Shown one piece after another: positions 54,069-62,672 of a stretch of DNA of 64,000 nt. Source of the stretch: Bailinhaonella thermotolerans (GTDB lineage: Bacteria; Actinomycetota; Actinomycetes; Streptosporangiales; Streptosporangiaceae); assembly GCF_003594875.1 (NCBI RefSeq), contig NZ_QZEY01000012.1, forward strand, positions 1-64,000, read 5' to 3'. The first letter of the stretch is position 1; each line of letters starts with the position of its first letter. The translations under genes were made by a program, and so were the position numbers. The notes below the pieces were generated by a model. The model was not told the DNA's origin, searched no databases, and saw only the letters and a program-made list of their open reading frames with translations.

Positions 54069-54544
54069 TCCCATGTCCCGGGCCCGGCCGCTCACCGCGC
54101 CGGCCCATCCACCGTGCCGCCCCGCCCACCGCGCCGCCCCGCCCACCGCGCCGGCCCGCCGCCCGCCGTACGGGGCGGGGAAAAATCGGTGGCCCGGCGC
54201 GCGGGCGCCCTGTTAGCGTTCGCGGCGTCGGTTTCGTCAGCGAACGCGGGTGTCCGCATCTGGGAGGGAACGATTTATGACCCGGTCAGCGCCTTGCGTG
54301 CCTCCCCGTGCCCCGGGGCGTCCCCGCCGCTGACGCGCACCCCGTCCGCGTGACTTCACGCTGACGCGTTCTCGCCACGCCCGGCTGGACGTCCTGGCGC
54401 ATCCGCCCGTCCCGGCCGTGCGGCTCCGTCGCACGACGGCCGTTCCCGGCTGTCGTACGGCCCGCGCCGCCCGGCCGCGACCGAGGCATGCTCGGCGCTC
54501 CCTTGCTGCCCTTTGACCAGGAAGCACCGGCAAGGAGTATCCAG
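54069..54544 (+). other. Long leader of the RNHCP genes
   Basis: About 475 bases without a long gene. TAGCGT at 54214-54219 is a possible -10. A well-spaced ribosome binding site and an 18-codon reading frame follow at 54277. The 210 bases from there to the first RNHCP gene contain no further frame with a ribosome binding site. A regulatory leader is plausible. Confidence 0.45.
54277..54333 (+). CDS. Possible 18-residue leader peptide
   Basis: GGGAGGG (54262-54268) stands eight bases before an ATG that opens an 18-codon frame ending at a TGA. The predicted peptide is MTRSAPCVPPRAPGRPRR, rich in Pro and Arg with one Cys. It could be an attenuator or sensor uORF for the RNHCP genes. Evidence is limited to start-site quality and position; it may be spurious. 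Confidence 0.35.
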   Translation: MTRSAPCVPPRAPGRPRR

Positions 54545-54901
54545 GTGTCCACCACCTTCCCTCGTGTCACCGAAACCTTCGACTGCGTACGTTGCGGCCT
54601 CACCGTCACCACCTTCGGCCCCGACGGCGAGCGGCGTCACCACTGCCCGGCCTGCCTGCACTCCAGGCACGTCCTCGACCAGGCCGAGGGCGGGCCGTCC
54701 GAGTGCCGCGCCGCCATGACACCCATCTCCATCGCGGCGCCGCGTGACGGCGGCTGGCGCGTGATCCACCGCTGCACCCGGTGCGGGCAGCTCGCGTCTG
54801 CCCCGGTCCACGCGGACGACAACCGGCTGATCCTCGTGCGCATGGCCGTACGGCCACTCGCCCAGCCGCCGTTCCCGCTGGAAACCCTCGGCAACCTGTG
54901 A
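54545..54901 (+). CDS. RNHCP-domain zinc protein, copy 1
   Basis: 118 residues. Three cysteine-rich knuckles: FDCVRCGLTV, HHCPACLHSRHV and HRCTRCGQLAS. The second is the RNHCP-type motif, here R-H-H-C-P rather than R-N-H-C-P. An ADDNRLILVRMAVRPLAQPPFPLE tail follows. The family is common in actinobacteria and has no settled role. GTG at 54545 has a consensus AAGGAG seven bases upstream, which decides the start. A second copy follows 66 bases after the stop, so this is a tandem duplication. Confidence 0.9.
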   Translation: MSTTFPRVTETFDCVRCGLTVTTFGPDGERRHHCPACLHSRHVLDQAEGGPSECRAAMTPISIAAPRDGGWRVIHRCTRCGQLASAPVHADDNRLILVRMAVRPLAQPPFPLETLGNL

Positions 54902-54967
54902 TCACCCCGCCGCGGGCCGCTCCCGGGCGGCCCGCGGCGGCCGTACGAGATGGGATCCGTCACTGTC

Positions 54968-55399
54968 ATGCCCCGCCGCAAGCCCGGCCGCAACCGCCCG
55001 CAACGCCCCAAGCCCTCGCTCCACGCGCCCGGCGCGGACGCCTTCCGCTGCGCCCACTGCCGCCTGGACGTGCCGCTGGCCGCCCCGGGCACCGCCCACC
55101 GCAACCACTGCCCGCACTGCCTGACCAGCCTCCACCTGGACCGCGACGTCCCCGGCGACCGCCGCGCCGCCTGCGGGGGCCGGATGCGTCCGATCAGCCT
55201 CACCACCCGCCCCGACGGCGAATGGCTGATCATCCACGAATGCGCCGCCTGCGGCACCCTCAGCGCCAACCGGATCGCGGGCGACGACAACCCCCTCCCC
55301 CTGATCCGCCTGGCCCTGCGCCCCCTCACCACGCCCCACCTCCTCGCCTCCGACCCCCGCCTCTCCCCCGGCTCCGCGTTCCCGGGCATCCCCTCCTGA
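54968..55399 (+). CDS. RNHCP-domain zinc protein, copy 2
   Basis: About 143 residues, a canonical family member: FRCAHCRLDVPLAAPGTAHRNHCPHCLTSLHLD, then CGGRMRPISLTTRPDGEWLIIHECAACGTLSANRIAGDDN. The cysteine pairs, the HRNHCPHCL motif and the GDDN box align with copy 1. The basic N-terminus (MPRRKPGRNRPQRPKP) is extra. The start is uncertain: ATG at 54950 would add six residues, and neither has a clear ribosome binding site. The 3' end overlaps the convergent comEC gene by 74 bases. Confidence 0.88.
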   Translation: MPRRKPGRNRPQRPKPSLHAPGADAFRCAHCRLDVPLAAPGTAHRNHCPHCLTSLHLDRDVPGDRRAACGGRMRPISLTTRPDGEWLIIHECAACGTLSANRIAGDDNPLPLIRLALRPLTTPHLLASDPRLSPGSAFPGIPS

Positions 55400-57938
55400 C
55401 CTGGCTGGAAGTGATCAGGAGGGTGCCGGGCCGGGTGGTGGTCAGGGCCAGGTCGCCCTCCTGGTCGGTGCGGTGGGTCCTCATGCCGAGGGCCGCCAGC
55501 CGCCGGAGGGTGCCGGGGGCGGGGTGGCCGTAGGAGTTGCCGGAGCCCGCGCTGATGAGGGCGGCGCGGGCGCCGGTGGCCTGGAGGAAGGCCGGGTCCT
55601 GCTTGGCCGAGCCGTGGTGCGGGACCTTGAGGACGTCGGCGCGGGGGACTCCCCGGCGCACGAGGTCGCGCTGGGCCTCCGGCTCGATGTCGCCGGGGAG
55701 GAGGACGGTGGCCTGGGGCCAGCGGGCCAGGAGGACGACGCTGGCGTTGTTCACCGCGTCGTCGCCGCCGGTCAGGGTCTCGGCGGCGGCGACCACGGTG
55801 ATCTCCAGGGCGCCGAAGCGCCAGCGGGTGCCCGCCCGGGCGTGCCAGAGGGGGACCCCCCGGGGGATGTGGCGGACGTCGACCCCGAAGGGTCCCTCCC
55901 CGTCCGGTCGTGAGCCGTCGCGGCCGTAGGGGCTGAGGAGGACGGCGCCCGCGGGGCGCTCGCGGAGGGCGCCGGAGAGGCCGGCGGTGTGGTCCAGGTG
56001 CGGGTGGGTGAGGACGAGGAGCGGGATCGCGCGCACGCCGAGCCGGCGCAGGCAGCGGTCCACGGCCACGGGGTCGGGGCCGGTGTCGACGACCACGGCG
56101 CGCCCGTCGCCGGCGTTCGCGACCAAGGCGTCGCCCTGGCCGACGTCGCAGGCCACCAGCAGCCAGCCCGGCGGCGGCCAGGGCGCGGCGGCGCAGCGCA
56201 CGGCCAGGAGCGCCGGGAGCGCGCACGCGACGACCACGGCGACCGTGCGGCGGAGCGCGTGGCGGCGGACCACCACCCAGGCGGCGAACCCCGCCACGAG
56301 GAGCAGGGCCAGGCCCGGCCAGCCCGCCGGCCACGGGAGCGTGGCGCCGGGCAGCGCGGCGGCGATCCGGGCGACCGTCACGATCCACCAGACCGGGGCG
56401 CCGGCCAGGTGGGCGAGGAGCCGGGCGACCTCCATCTGGAACGGCGCCACGAGCGCGACGAGGAACCCGAGCACCGTGGCCGGGGCCACGGCCGGGCCCG
56501 CGAGCAGGTTGGCGGGGATGGACGCGGGGCCGAGGCCGCCGGTCATCAGCACCAGGACCGGGGTGCAGGCGGCCTGGGCGGCGGCGGTCACCGCCAGCGC
56601 CTCGGCGAGCGGGAACGGCACGCGCCGGGCGAACCGGTCCCGCCATCGCGGCGCGAGGAGCAGGATGCCGCCGGTCGCGCAGACCGACAGCGCGAAGCCG
56701 TACGACGCGGCGAGCTCCGGGTCGAAGAGCACCAGCCCCAGGGACGCGACCGTGAGCGCGGTGAACGCGTGGCGGCTCCGCCCGGTGGCGAGCGCGACCG
56801 CCGCGATCAGCCCCATCACGAGCGCCCTGAGCACACTGGGCGAGGGCCGGGCGACCACCGCGAACGCGATCATGGCGAGCGCCGCGAACCCGCCCCGCGC
56901 CACCAGCGGGAGCCCGGCCCAGCGCGCCAGCGCGACCGCCGCGCCCGCGATGATCGCCAGGTTCGCCCCGGAGACCGCGGTGAGGTGGCCCAGGCCCGCG
57001 TCCCGGAAGTCGGCGCGCACCTGCTCGTCCATCCGCGCGGTGTCCCCGATGACCAGTGCCGGGAGCAGCCCGCCCTGCGCCGGCGGCAGCGTGGTGGACG
57101 CCTCGCGCAGTCCCGCGCGCAACCCCCCGGCCCACCGCTGGAGCCCCGACGGCTCCCCCGCCACCTCCGGCGGCCCCCGGACGAGCAGCACCGCCGCCAG
57201 CAGCTCCCCCTCGCGCGCCGCCGCGAACCGCGCCGTCACCCGCACCCGCTGGCTGGGCAGCAGCCCGAGCCACCGACGGCCGTCCGCCAGCAGGAGCACC
57301 GGCGCGCGCACGCGAACCGCCCCGTCCCGCGCCCACACGCGCTCCACCCTCCCCCGCCCCAGGACCGGCTCCCCCGGAACGGCTCCGCCCCGTCCCGCCC
57401 GGACCCGCATGTCCTCCGTCAGCACCACCTCGGCCTCCGCGACCGCCTCCCGCCCCGCCAGCTCCGCGACCGGCCCGCCCCTGACCGCCTCCAACCGGAA
57501 GCCCACAGCCCCGGCCGCCCCGGCGACGCAGACCAGCACCCCGACCCCGACGTTCCGCCACCCCGCCCGCCCCTCGCCCTCCGCGCGCCGCCGGAGGGCA
57601 CGGCCCCGCCCGATCCGCCCAGGGGCTCGCGCGAGGAGAGGCGGGGCGGCCAGGACGGCCACGGCCGACGCGGCGGCGGCCAGCACGAGCCACGCCACGA
57701 CGGGCGAGGCCCGCAGGAGCACCAGGGAGGTGAGCCACGCCCCCAGCGCCGGGAGCAGCAGCCGGCAGGTGAAGGCCCCCTCGCGCACGAGGCCGCCGTC
57801 CGCCCGTGAGTCCGCGCCCCTGCCCTGGGACGGGCGCTCCGCCCGCGGGACCGTGTCCTTCCCGGGAGCCCGGTTCTTCTCCGGCGGGGCCGTGCCGCGC
57901 CCGGAGCCGGGGCGCGGCATGCGCCATGGCCGGGTCAT
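55326..57938 (-). CDS. comEC: ComEC/Rec2 family DNA-uptake channel
   Basis: About 870 residues. The N-terminus (about 55) is polar and Gly/Arg-rich, then helices and a DUF4131 region lead into the Competence domain with about eight membrane segments (GLGHLTAVSGANLAIIAGAAVALA is its most conserved stretch). The C-terminal MBL domain holds CDVGQGDALV, VLTHPHLDHTAGLSG (HxHxDH) and VLKVPHHGSAKQ, all intact, so it could be a nuclease. In competent bacteria ComEC imports single-stranded DNA. Actinobacteria carry it widely without demonstrated competence. Its ATG overlaps the comEA stop (ATGA). Confidence 0.93.
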   Translation of the reverse strand: MTRPWRMPRPGSGRGTAPPEKNRAPGKDTVPRAERPSQGRGADSRADGGLVREGAFTCRLLLPALGAWLTSLVLLRASPVVAWLVLAAAASAVAVLAAPPLLARAPGRIGRGRALRRRAEGEGRAGWRNVGVGVLVCVAGAAGAVGFRLEAVRGGPVAELAGREAVAEAEVVLTEDMRVRAGRGGAVPGEPVLGRGRVERVWARDGAVRVRAPVLLLADGRRWLGLLPSQRVRVTARFAAAREGELLAAVLLVRGPPEVAGEPSGLQRWAGGLRAGLREASTTLPPAQGGLLPALVIGDTARMDEQVRADFRDAGLGHLTAVSGANLAIIAGAAVALARWAGLPLVARGGFAALAMIAFAVVARPSPSVLRALVMGLIAAVALATGRSRHAFTALTVASLGLVLFDPELAASYGFALSVCATGGILLLAPRWRDRFARRVPFPLAEALAVTAAAQAACTPVLVLMTGGLGPASIPANLLAGPAVAPATVLGFLVALVAPFQMEVARLLAHLAGAPVWWIVTVARIAAALPGATLPWPAGWPGLALLLVAGFAAWVVVRRHALRRTVAVVVACALPALLAVRCAAAPWPPPGWLLVACDVGQGDALVANAGDGRAVVVDTGPDPVAVDRCLRRLGVRAIPLLVLTHPHLDHTAGLSGALRERPAGAVLLSPYGRDGSRPDGEGPFGVDVRHIPRGVPLWHARAGTRWRFGALEITVVAAAETLTGGDDAVNNASVVLLARWPQATVLLPGDIEPEAQRDLVRRGVPRADVLKVPHHGSAKQDPAFLQATGARAALISAGSGNSYGHPAPGTLRRLAALGMRTHRTDQEGDLALTTTRPGTLLITSSQVRRGCPGTRSRGRGGGRRRGGGAW

Positions 57939-59290
57939 ACGCGGACCTTGTCCTTGAGGTCGGCGAACTTGCTGGGGCCGATGCCGGTGACGTCGCGGAG
58001 CTGGTCGACGGTGCGGAAGCCGCCGTGGCGGTCGCGGTATTCGATGATGCGCCCGGCCAGGACCTCGCCGACGCCCTGGAGCTCCTCCAGTTGGCCGGCG
58101 GTGGCGGTGTTGAGGTCGACGAGCTCGGAAGGTGCCCCGGGGCCGCCCGCCGAGGGCGGAGCGGCGGCCTGGGGCGGCTGCGTCTTCGCGCCGACCACGA
58201 TCTGCTCGCCGTCGACGAGCCTGCGGGCGAGGTTGAGGGCGTCGACGCGTACGTTCGCGCGCGGGCCCCCGGCCGCCGTCACGGCGTCGGTCACCCGGGA
58301 GCCGAGCGGGAGCCGTACGACGCCTGGACGGCGGACCTTGCCCGCGACGTGCACGGTGACGACGCCGGTCGCCGTCGGCGGGGGCGCGGGCGAGGGAGCC
58401 GGTGTGGCGGCCGGCGTCGTCACCGCCACCGGGACCGGCTCGGCGCTCGGGCGCGACAGCCACGCGTAACCGCCGCCGGCCAGCGCGGCGAGCGCCCCGA
58501 TCACCACCAGCACCCGCACTCCGCCCCCGCCCGGGTCGAACAAGGACATCGAGAACCTCCCTCCAGGCTCCACAGGACCCGACCGGACCATCCCGGCGGG
58601 CGGCCCCTCCCCCGCCACGCCCCCGCCCACCCGGTCCCCCTCACCTCCCGCCCCGGCGGCGCTCCCACCCCAGCCCCCGCCCTCGTCCTCCCACGGCCCC
58701 CGAGCCCCGTCCCCGCCTCGGAACCAGACCGCTCCCCCACCCCCCGCCCCGACGACGCCCCGGCCTGGTGCCGCGCCGTCGCCCGCTGCCGGCTCCCGGC
58801 TCGCGCCCCCGCTTCCGCCACGCCCCTGAGGCAGGCCCGCGCCCCCGCCGTGCTCCCGCGCCACGCCCCCACCACGCTCCCAGGCCGCGTCCCCCTCCCC
58901 GCCTCGGGACCACGGCGCGTCCCCGCTCTCGGCCGGGGATCGAGCCGGGTCCTCGTCGTGCTCGGCGCGCATGGCGAGAGAGGCCGCATCGCGCGCGGAG
59001 GCGAGATCCGCGGGGCGGATCGGCGCGGCGGCCGAGGCCGGGGCCGGGCCGGGGAACTCCTCGCCCGGCTGACGGGGAGCCGCCGGCGGGCCGCCGATCA
59101 CGGGGAGCCGCCCACGCTCATCGGGGCGGTCCCGGCGCGGGGTGGGAGGACCTGGCTCCGCGTGGAGGGTCGCCAGGGACGGCGGGCGGGGGAGGGTGGC
59201 CGGCCGGGGTGGGGGTGGTGGCTGGAGGAGAGCGAGCAGGCGCTGCTCGGCGAGGGCCGCTCGCTGCTGGGAACGCCGCTTGGTACGCAC
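57935..59290 (-). CDS. comEA: ComEA-like DNA-binding protein, long N-terminus
   Basis: About 451 residues. The C-terminus is classical: an SLBB-type domain (VVTVHVAGKVRRPGVVRLPLG) and a double helix-hairpin-helix (VDLNTATAGQLEELQGVGEVLAGRIIEYRDRHGGFRTVDQLRDVTGIGPSKFADLK) that binds duplex DNA. A membrane helix (RVLVVIGALAALAGGGYAWL, about residue 255) precedes them. The first 240 or so residues are a disordered, presumably cytoplasmic, Gly/Pro/Ala/Arg-rich region, much longer than usual. GTG at 59290 (VRTKRRSQQRAALAEQRL) is chosen as the first start giving a basic N-terminus; the upstream frame runs to degV. It is coupled to comEC. Confidence 0.88.
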   Translation of the reverse strand: MRTKRRSQQRAALAEQRLLALLQPPPPPRPATLPRPPSLATLHAEPGPPTPRRDRPDERGRLPVIGGPPAAPRQPGEEFPGPAPASAAAPIRPADLASARDAASLAMRAEHDEDPARSPAESGDAPWSRGGEGDAAWERGGGVAREHGGGAGLPQGRGGSGGASREPAAGDGAAPGRGVVGAGGGGAVWFRGGDGARGPWEDEGGGWGGSAAGAGGEGDRVGGGVAGEGPPAGMVRSGPVEPGGRFSMSLFDPGGGGVRVLVVIGALAALAGGGYAWLSRPSAEPVPVAVTTPAATPAPSPAPPPTATGVVTVHVAGKVRRPGVVRLPLGSRVTDAVTAAGGPRANVRVDALNLARRLVDGEQIVVGAKTQPPQAAAPPSAGGPGAPSELVDLNTATAGQLEELQGVGEVLAGRIIEYRDRHGGFRTVDQLRDVTGIGPSKFADLKDKVRV

Positions 59291-59381
59291 GGTCGTGACG
59301 GTACGGAGACCGGCGCGGCCCGATTCAGGCCGAACCCGGTTCTGTGGACAGCCGCTTCGGGCGAGTCCTGAAATATCCGGG

Positions 59382-60239
59382 TTAAGCGGGCTGGCCGTCC
59401 ACAACCGGGGAGACGACGACGCCGAGCATCCCGGGCCCGACGTGGGCGCCGATGACCGCACCCACCTCGCCCACGTGCAGGCGGCGCAGTGAGGGGACGC
59501 GAGCGGCCAGGCGTTCCGCCAGCTCGGCCGCGCGCCCGGGGGCCGCCAGGTGCTGAACGGCCACGTCCACCGGGTTCCCCGCGGCGGCCGTCACCGCGAG
59601 GTCCTCCATGCGCGCGATGGCCCGGGCCGACGTGCGGACCTTCTCCAGGGGCAGGATCGCGCCGTCGGCGATGTGCAGCAGCGGCTTGATCATGAGGGCG
59701 GTGCCGACCAGGGACGCGGCGGCGCCGATGCGACCGCCGCGCCGCAGGTGCTCCAGCGTGTCCACGTAGAACCACGACCGGGTCCGCGAGGCGCAGCGGG
59801 AGGCCGCGCCGGCGACGGCGTTCAGCGGCTCCCCGCGCGTCGCCGCCTCGGCCGCCGCGATCACCGGGAAGCCCAGACCCATGCCGAGCGACCGGGTGTC
59901 GACCACCATGACCGGGATGCCGGACTTCTCGGCCGCCAGCCGCGCCGCCTCCACCGTGCCCGACAACTCCGCCGAAAGGTGGACGGAAACCACGCCGGTG
60001 GCGCCCCGCGCGGCGGCCTCGCCGTACGCCTCCAGGAACACCGAGGGGGCGGGGCGCGACGTGGTCACCGGGGACCAGCTCTTGAGGGCCTCGGCGACGT
60101 CCGAGGCGCCCACCTCGGAGACGTCCTCCAGCACCCGCCCGCCGATGACGACCTGGAGGGGCACGACGGTCACCCCGAACCGCGCTATCTCCTCAGAAGC
60201 GAGATAAGCGGTGGAATCGGTGACGACCGCGACAGACAT
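59382..60239 (-). CDS. DegV-family fatty-acid-binding protein
   Basis: 285 residues. VAVVTDSTAYLASEEI, VVPLQVVIGGRVLEDV, TSRPAPSVFLEAY, VSVHLSAELSGTVEAARLAAE and VVDTRSLGMGLGFPVIAAAE are the DegV hallmarks. The C-terminal half contains YVDTLEHLRRGGRIGAAASLVGTAL and KPLLHIADG. FakB-type members bind fatty acids for a kinase, FakA; no FakA gene is in the window. A TACTCT -10 ends six bases before the ATG. It lies next to comEA, as in many actinobacteria. Confidence 0.93.
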   Translation of the reverse strand: MSVAVVTDSTAYLASEEIARFGVTVVPLQVVIGGRVLEDVSEVGASDVAEALKSWSPVTTSRPAPSVFLEAYGEAAARGATGVVSVHLSAELSGTVEAARLAAEKSGIPVMVVDTRSLGMGLGFPVIAAAEAATRGEPLNAVAGAASRCASRTRSWFYVDTLEHLRRGGRIGAAASLVGTALMIKPLLHIADGAILPLEKVRTSARAIARMEDLAVTAAAGNPVDVAVQHLAAPGRAAELAERLAARVPSLRRLHVGEVGAVIGAHVGPGMLGVVVSPVVDGQPA

Positions 60240-60245
60240 GAGCAG

Positions 60246-60251
60246 AGAGTA
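60246..60251 (-). promoter_or_regulatory. -10 element TACTCT for the DegV gene
   Basis: On the minus strand TACTCT is followed six bases later by the ATG at 60239. Leaderless spacing; no ribosome binding site lies in between. Confidence 0.45.
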
Positions 60252-60263
60252 CCCGCCTGTGAT

Positions 60264-61472
60264 CTATTGAACAGGCTGGCCGCCGCGCCAGACCCGGCGC
60301 GGCTTGAGGCCGAAGGCCCACGCGAAGGCGCCCTCGTGATCGGCGTCCCACTGCACGATGTCGGCCAGGCGGCCGGGCGCGAGCACCCCGCGGTCGGGGG
60401 CGTTGAGGGCGGACGCGCTGCCGAGCGTGGCCGCGCGCAGCGCCTCGGCGACGCTCATCCCGAACGCCGTCACGGCCAGGGCGATGACCAGTGACATCGA
60501 GGTGATGCCGCAGTGGCCTGGATTGTGGTCGGTGCCGAGCGCGATCGGGATGCCCGCGTCGATCATGCGCCGCACCGGCGGCCGGCTGTGGTGCTGGAGC
60601 GCGGTGCCCGGGCAGATCACCGCGGGCACGCCGTACCTGGCGAGCGCGGCCAGGTCCTCCTCGGAGGTGTAGTGCAGCAGGTCGGCCGAGGAGCAGCCCA
60701 CCTCGGCGGCGAGCTGCACCGCGCCGTTGCGGCTGTTGACGCCGGCGTGGATGCGCGGGAGCAGCCCGACGTTGCGCCCGGAGGCGAGCACCCAGCGCGC
60801 CTCGTCGGTGGTGAAGTGGCCCTCGTCGCAGTAGACGTCCACGCTGTCGGCCCCGGCCGCCGCCGCGTCGCCGCACCAGGCCCCGACCGCCTCGACGTAG
60901 TCGCGCTGCCGGCCGAAGTACTCGGGCGGGACCACGTGCGCGGCCAGGAAGGTCGCGTGGATGCGCGGCATGTTGGGCTCCTTCTCCAGCTCGCGCAGCA
61001 TGCGCACGTCGGAGAGCTCGCCGTCGCGGGTGAGGTGGTAGCCGGTCTTGGCCTCGACCGTGGTCGTGCCCGAGAGCAGCCACTCGCGCAGGCGCTTGCG
61101 GACGCTGTCGCACAGGGTCCACGGGTCGGTGCCGCGCGTCACGGTGACCGTGGAGCCGATGCCGCCGCCCGCCGCGGTGATCGTGCTGTAGGAGGAGCCG
61201 CCGGAGCGCATCGCCATCTCCGCCCAGCGGTTCCCGGCGTAGACGGGGTGGGAGTGCGCGTCGATCAGGCCCGGCGTGACCAGCGCGCCGCCGAGGTTCT
61301 CGACGTGGTCGACGTCGACGATGTCGTCGACGACCCCGGGCACGCTCTGCGGCAGGTCCGCGGCCCTCCCGACCCAGGCGATGCGGTCGTTGTGGAGCAG
61401 GATGGCCGCGTTGCTGCACACGTCGGAGCCGGTCCAGAGCCGGCCGATGTTGGTGAGCAGGCGAACCGTCAT
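60264..61472 (-). CDS. hutI: Imidazolonepropionase
   Basis: About 402 residues of the amidohydrolase superfamily; HutI opens the imidazolone ring in histidine breakdown to give N-formimino-glutamate. Visible features are ENLGGALVTPGLIDAHSHPVYAGNR (HxH metal ligands), the HutI-specific EMAMRSGGSSYSTITAAGGGIGSTV, VDVYCDEGHFTTDEA and a C-terminal ALGTDHNPGHCGITSM containing the catalytic Asp. The ATG at 61472 was chosen for the family-typical length. No hutU, hutH or hutF is adjacent, so the pathway's other genes must lie elsewhere. The non-coding 1.2 kb upstream is its presumed control region. Confidence 0.92.
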   Translation of the reverse strand: MTVRLLTNIGRLWTGSDVCSNAAILLHNDRIAWVGRAADLPQSVPGVVDDIVDVDHVENLGGALVTPGLIDAHSHPVYAGNRWAEMAMRSGGSSYSTITAAGGGIGSTVTVTRGTDPWTLCDSVRKRLREWLLSGTTTVEAKTGYHLTRDGELSDVRMLRELEKEPNMPRIHATFLAAHVVPPEYFGRQRDYVEAVGAWCGDAAAAGADSVDVYCDEGHFTTDEARWVLASGRNVGLLPRIHAGVNSRNGAVQLAAEVGCSSADLLHYTSEEDLAALARYGVPAVICPGTALQHHSRPPVRRMIDAGIPIALGTDHNPGHCGITSMSLVIALAVTAFGMSVAEALRAATLGSASALNAPDRGVLAPGRLADIVQWDADHEGAFAWAFGLKPRRVWRGGQPVQ

Positions 61473-62103
61473 CGCATCACCGCCGCCGTTCGGGCACGAC
61501 GGGACGGCCGAACGGCGCGGGCGCACCTGTGCGGTGCTCGCGGAGTCCGGCCATAGGGGTCACCTACTTCCGCGCGGGGGTCGCGGCGTCGCGACCGCAC
61601 CGCCTTGACAGGGACATCCTGGAGGGGTCGCCGGGACTCAGGGGTCCGGCGATTTCAGTTCAGTTACGTTATTTCACAGGCTGGCTCGCTGTATAGGGCC
61701 AATGGGAAGAACAATGTGCCGCTTCCCCCACGGCCCGATCCGGTGAACTCTCCGGCCACCCTAACCGCCGATCCGCCCCCAGGTCAGCGCTTCTCGCCGC
61801 CGGCGAAACCACGTGAGCATCATGTCTCCCGAAAGCCACAATGTGAAATGCCCACAAGGAAAAGGACACCCGAAACGGGCGGTTCAAACCTCCCCTAATC
61901 GGGGCTCCCCGTCCGCCCTTCGAGAAATCCCACGTGGCCCCGCGCCCGCTCCCCCGCGCGGACACGTTTCGGCCCCAAGATCCCGCACCGGGTCACGCCC
62001 GTCAACCCTTCCCCACGGCCTCCCCCCGCCCCGTGAGCCCCATCCGGTACGGCTCGCGCCCGCTCCGCCCGCCGAGGCCGGCGCGAGCCGTACCCCGCGA
62101 GCC
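61473..62103. other. Non-coding region upstream of hutI
   Basis: No gene seen. Two patches of lower GC (about 61650-61720 and 61800-61890) stand out. On the minus strand the first includes TTGTTC and TATACA, a possible but poorly spaced hutI promoter. The right end (62041-62103) is built of imperfect GCCGTAC units leading into the 16-bp array. Confidence 0.5.
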
Positions 62104-62480
62104 GTACCGCGCGCAAGCCGTACCGCGCGCAAGCCGTACCGCGCGCAAGCCGTACCGCGCGCAAGCCGTACCGCGCGCAAGCCGTACCGCGCGCAAGCCG
62201 TACCGCGCGCAAGCCGTACCGCGCGCAAGCCGTACCGCGCGCAAGCCGTACCGCGCGCAAGCCGTACCGCGCGCAAGCCGTACCGCGCGCAAGCCGTACC
62301 GCGCGCAAGCCGTACCGCGCGCAAGCCGTACCGCGCGCAAGCCGTACCGCGCGCAAGCCGTACCGCGCGCAAGCCGTACCGCGCGCAAGCCGTACCGCGC
62401 GCAAGCCGTACCGCGCGCAAGCCGTACCGCGCGCAAGCCGTACCGCGCGCAAGCCGTACCGCGCGCAAGCCGTACGGCGG
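62104..62480. repeat. Tandem array: 23 perfect copies of a 16-bp repeat
   Basis: The unit GTACCGCGCGCAAGCC is repeated 23 times without change or spacer from 62104 to 62471, followed by a partial GTACGGCGG. Neither strand of the unit contains a stop codon and 16 is not a multiple of three, so all six frames are open; these reading frames are artefacts. The array lies downstream of hflX and far upstream of hutI. Confidence 0.97.
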
Positions 62481-62611
62481 GAGCCACGCCGGACACGCGG
62501 GAGGCCGCACAGAAAGCACAGAAAGCACAGGAAGCGTTCGAACGCACGAAGCCTCACGGACCGCCGCGAGCCCGGCGACCGGAGGCGGTGGAGCAGGAGT
62601 GCCCGGGAAAA

Positions 62612-62654
62612 GACCGAGGCCGCGCGAGCGGCGGGTGCTCGCGCGGCCTCGGTC
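62612..62654 (-). terminator. Intrinsic terminator of hflX
   Basis: An 18-bp perfect stem (62612-62629 with 62637-62654) and a 7-base loop are followed on the minus strand by TTTTCCC. It begins about 20 bases past the hflX stop and separates it from the repeat array. Confidence 0.93.
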
Positions 62655-62672
62655 GGCCCTTGCGGGGAACGC

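Noticed and set aside
61876-61900. tRNA T-arm-like sequence GGTTCAAACC
   Set aside because: No matching acceptor, D or anticodon arms could be folded around it.
62104-62471. CRISPR array
   Set aside because: The 16-bp units are contiguous, with no spacer sequence, and no cas gene is in the window.
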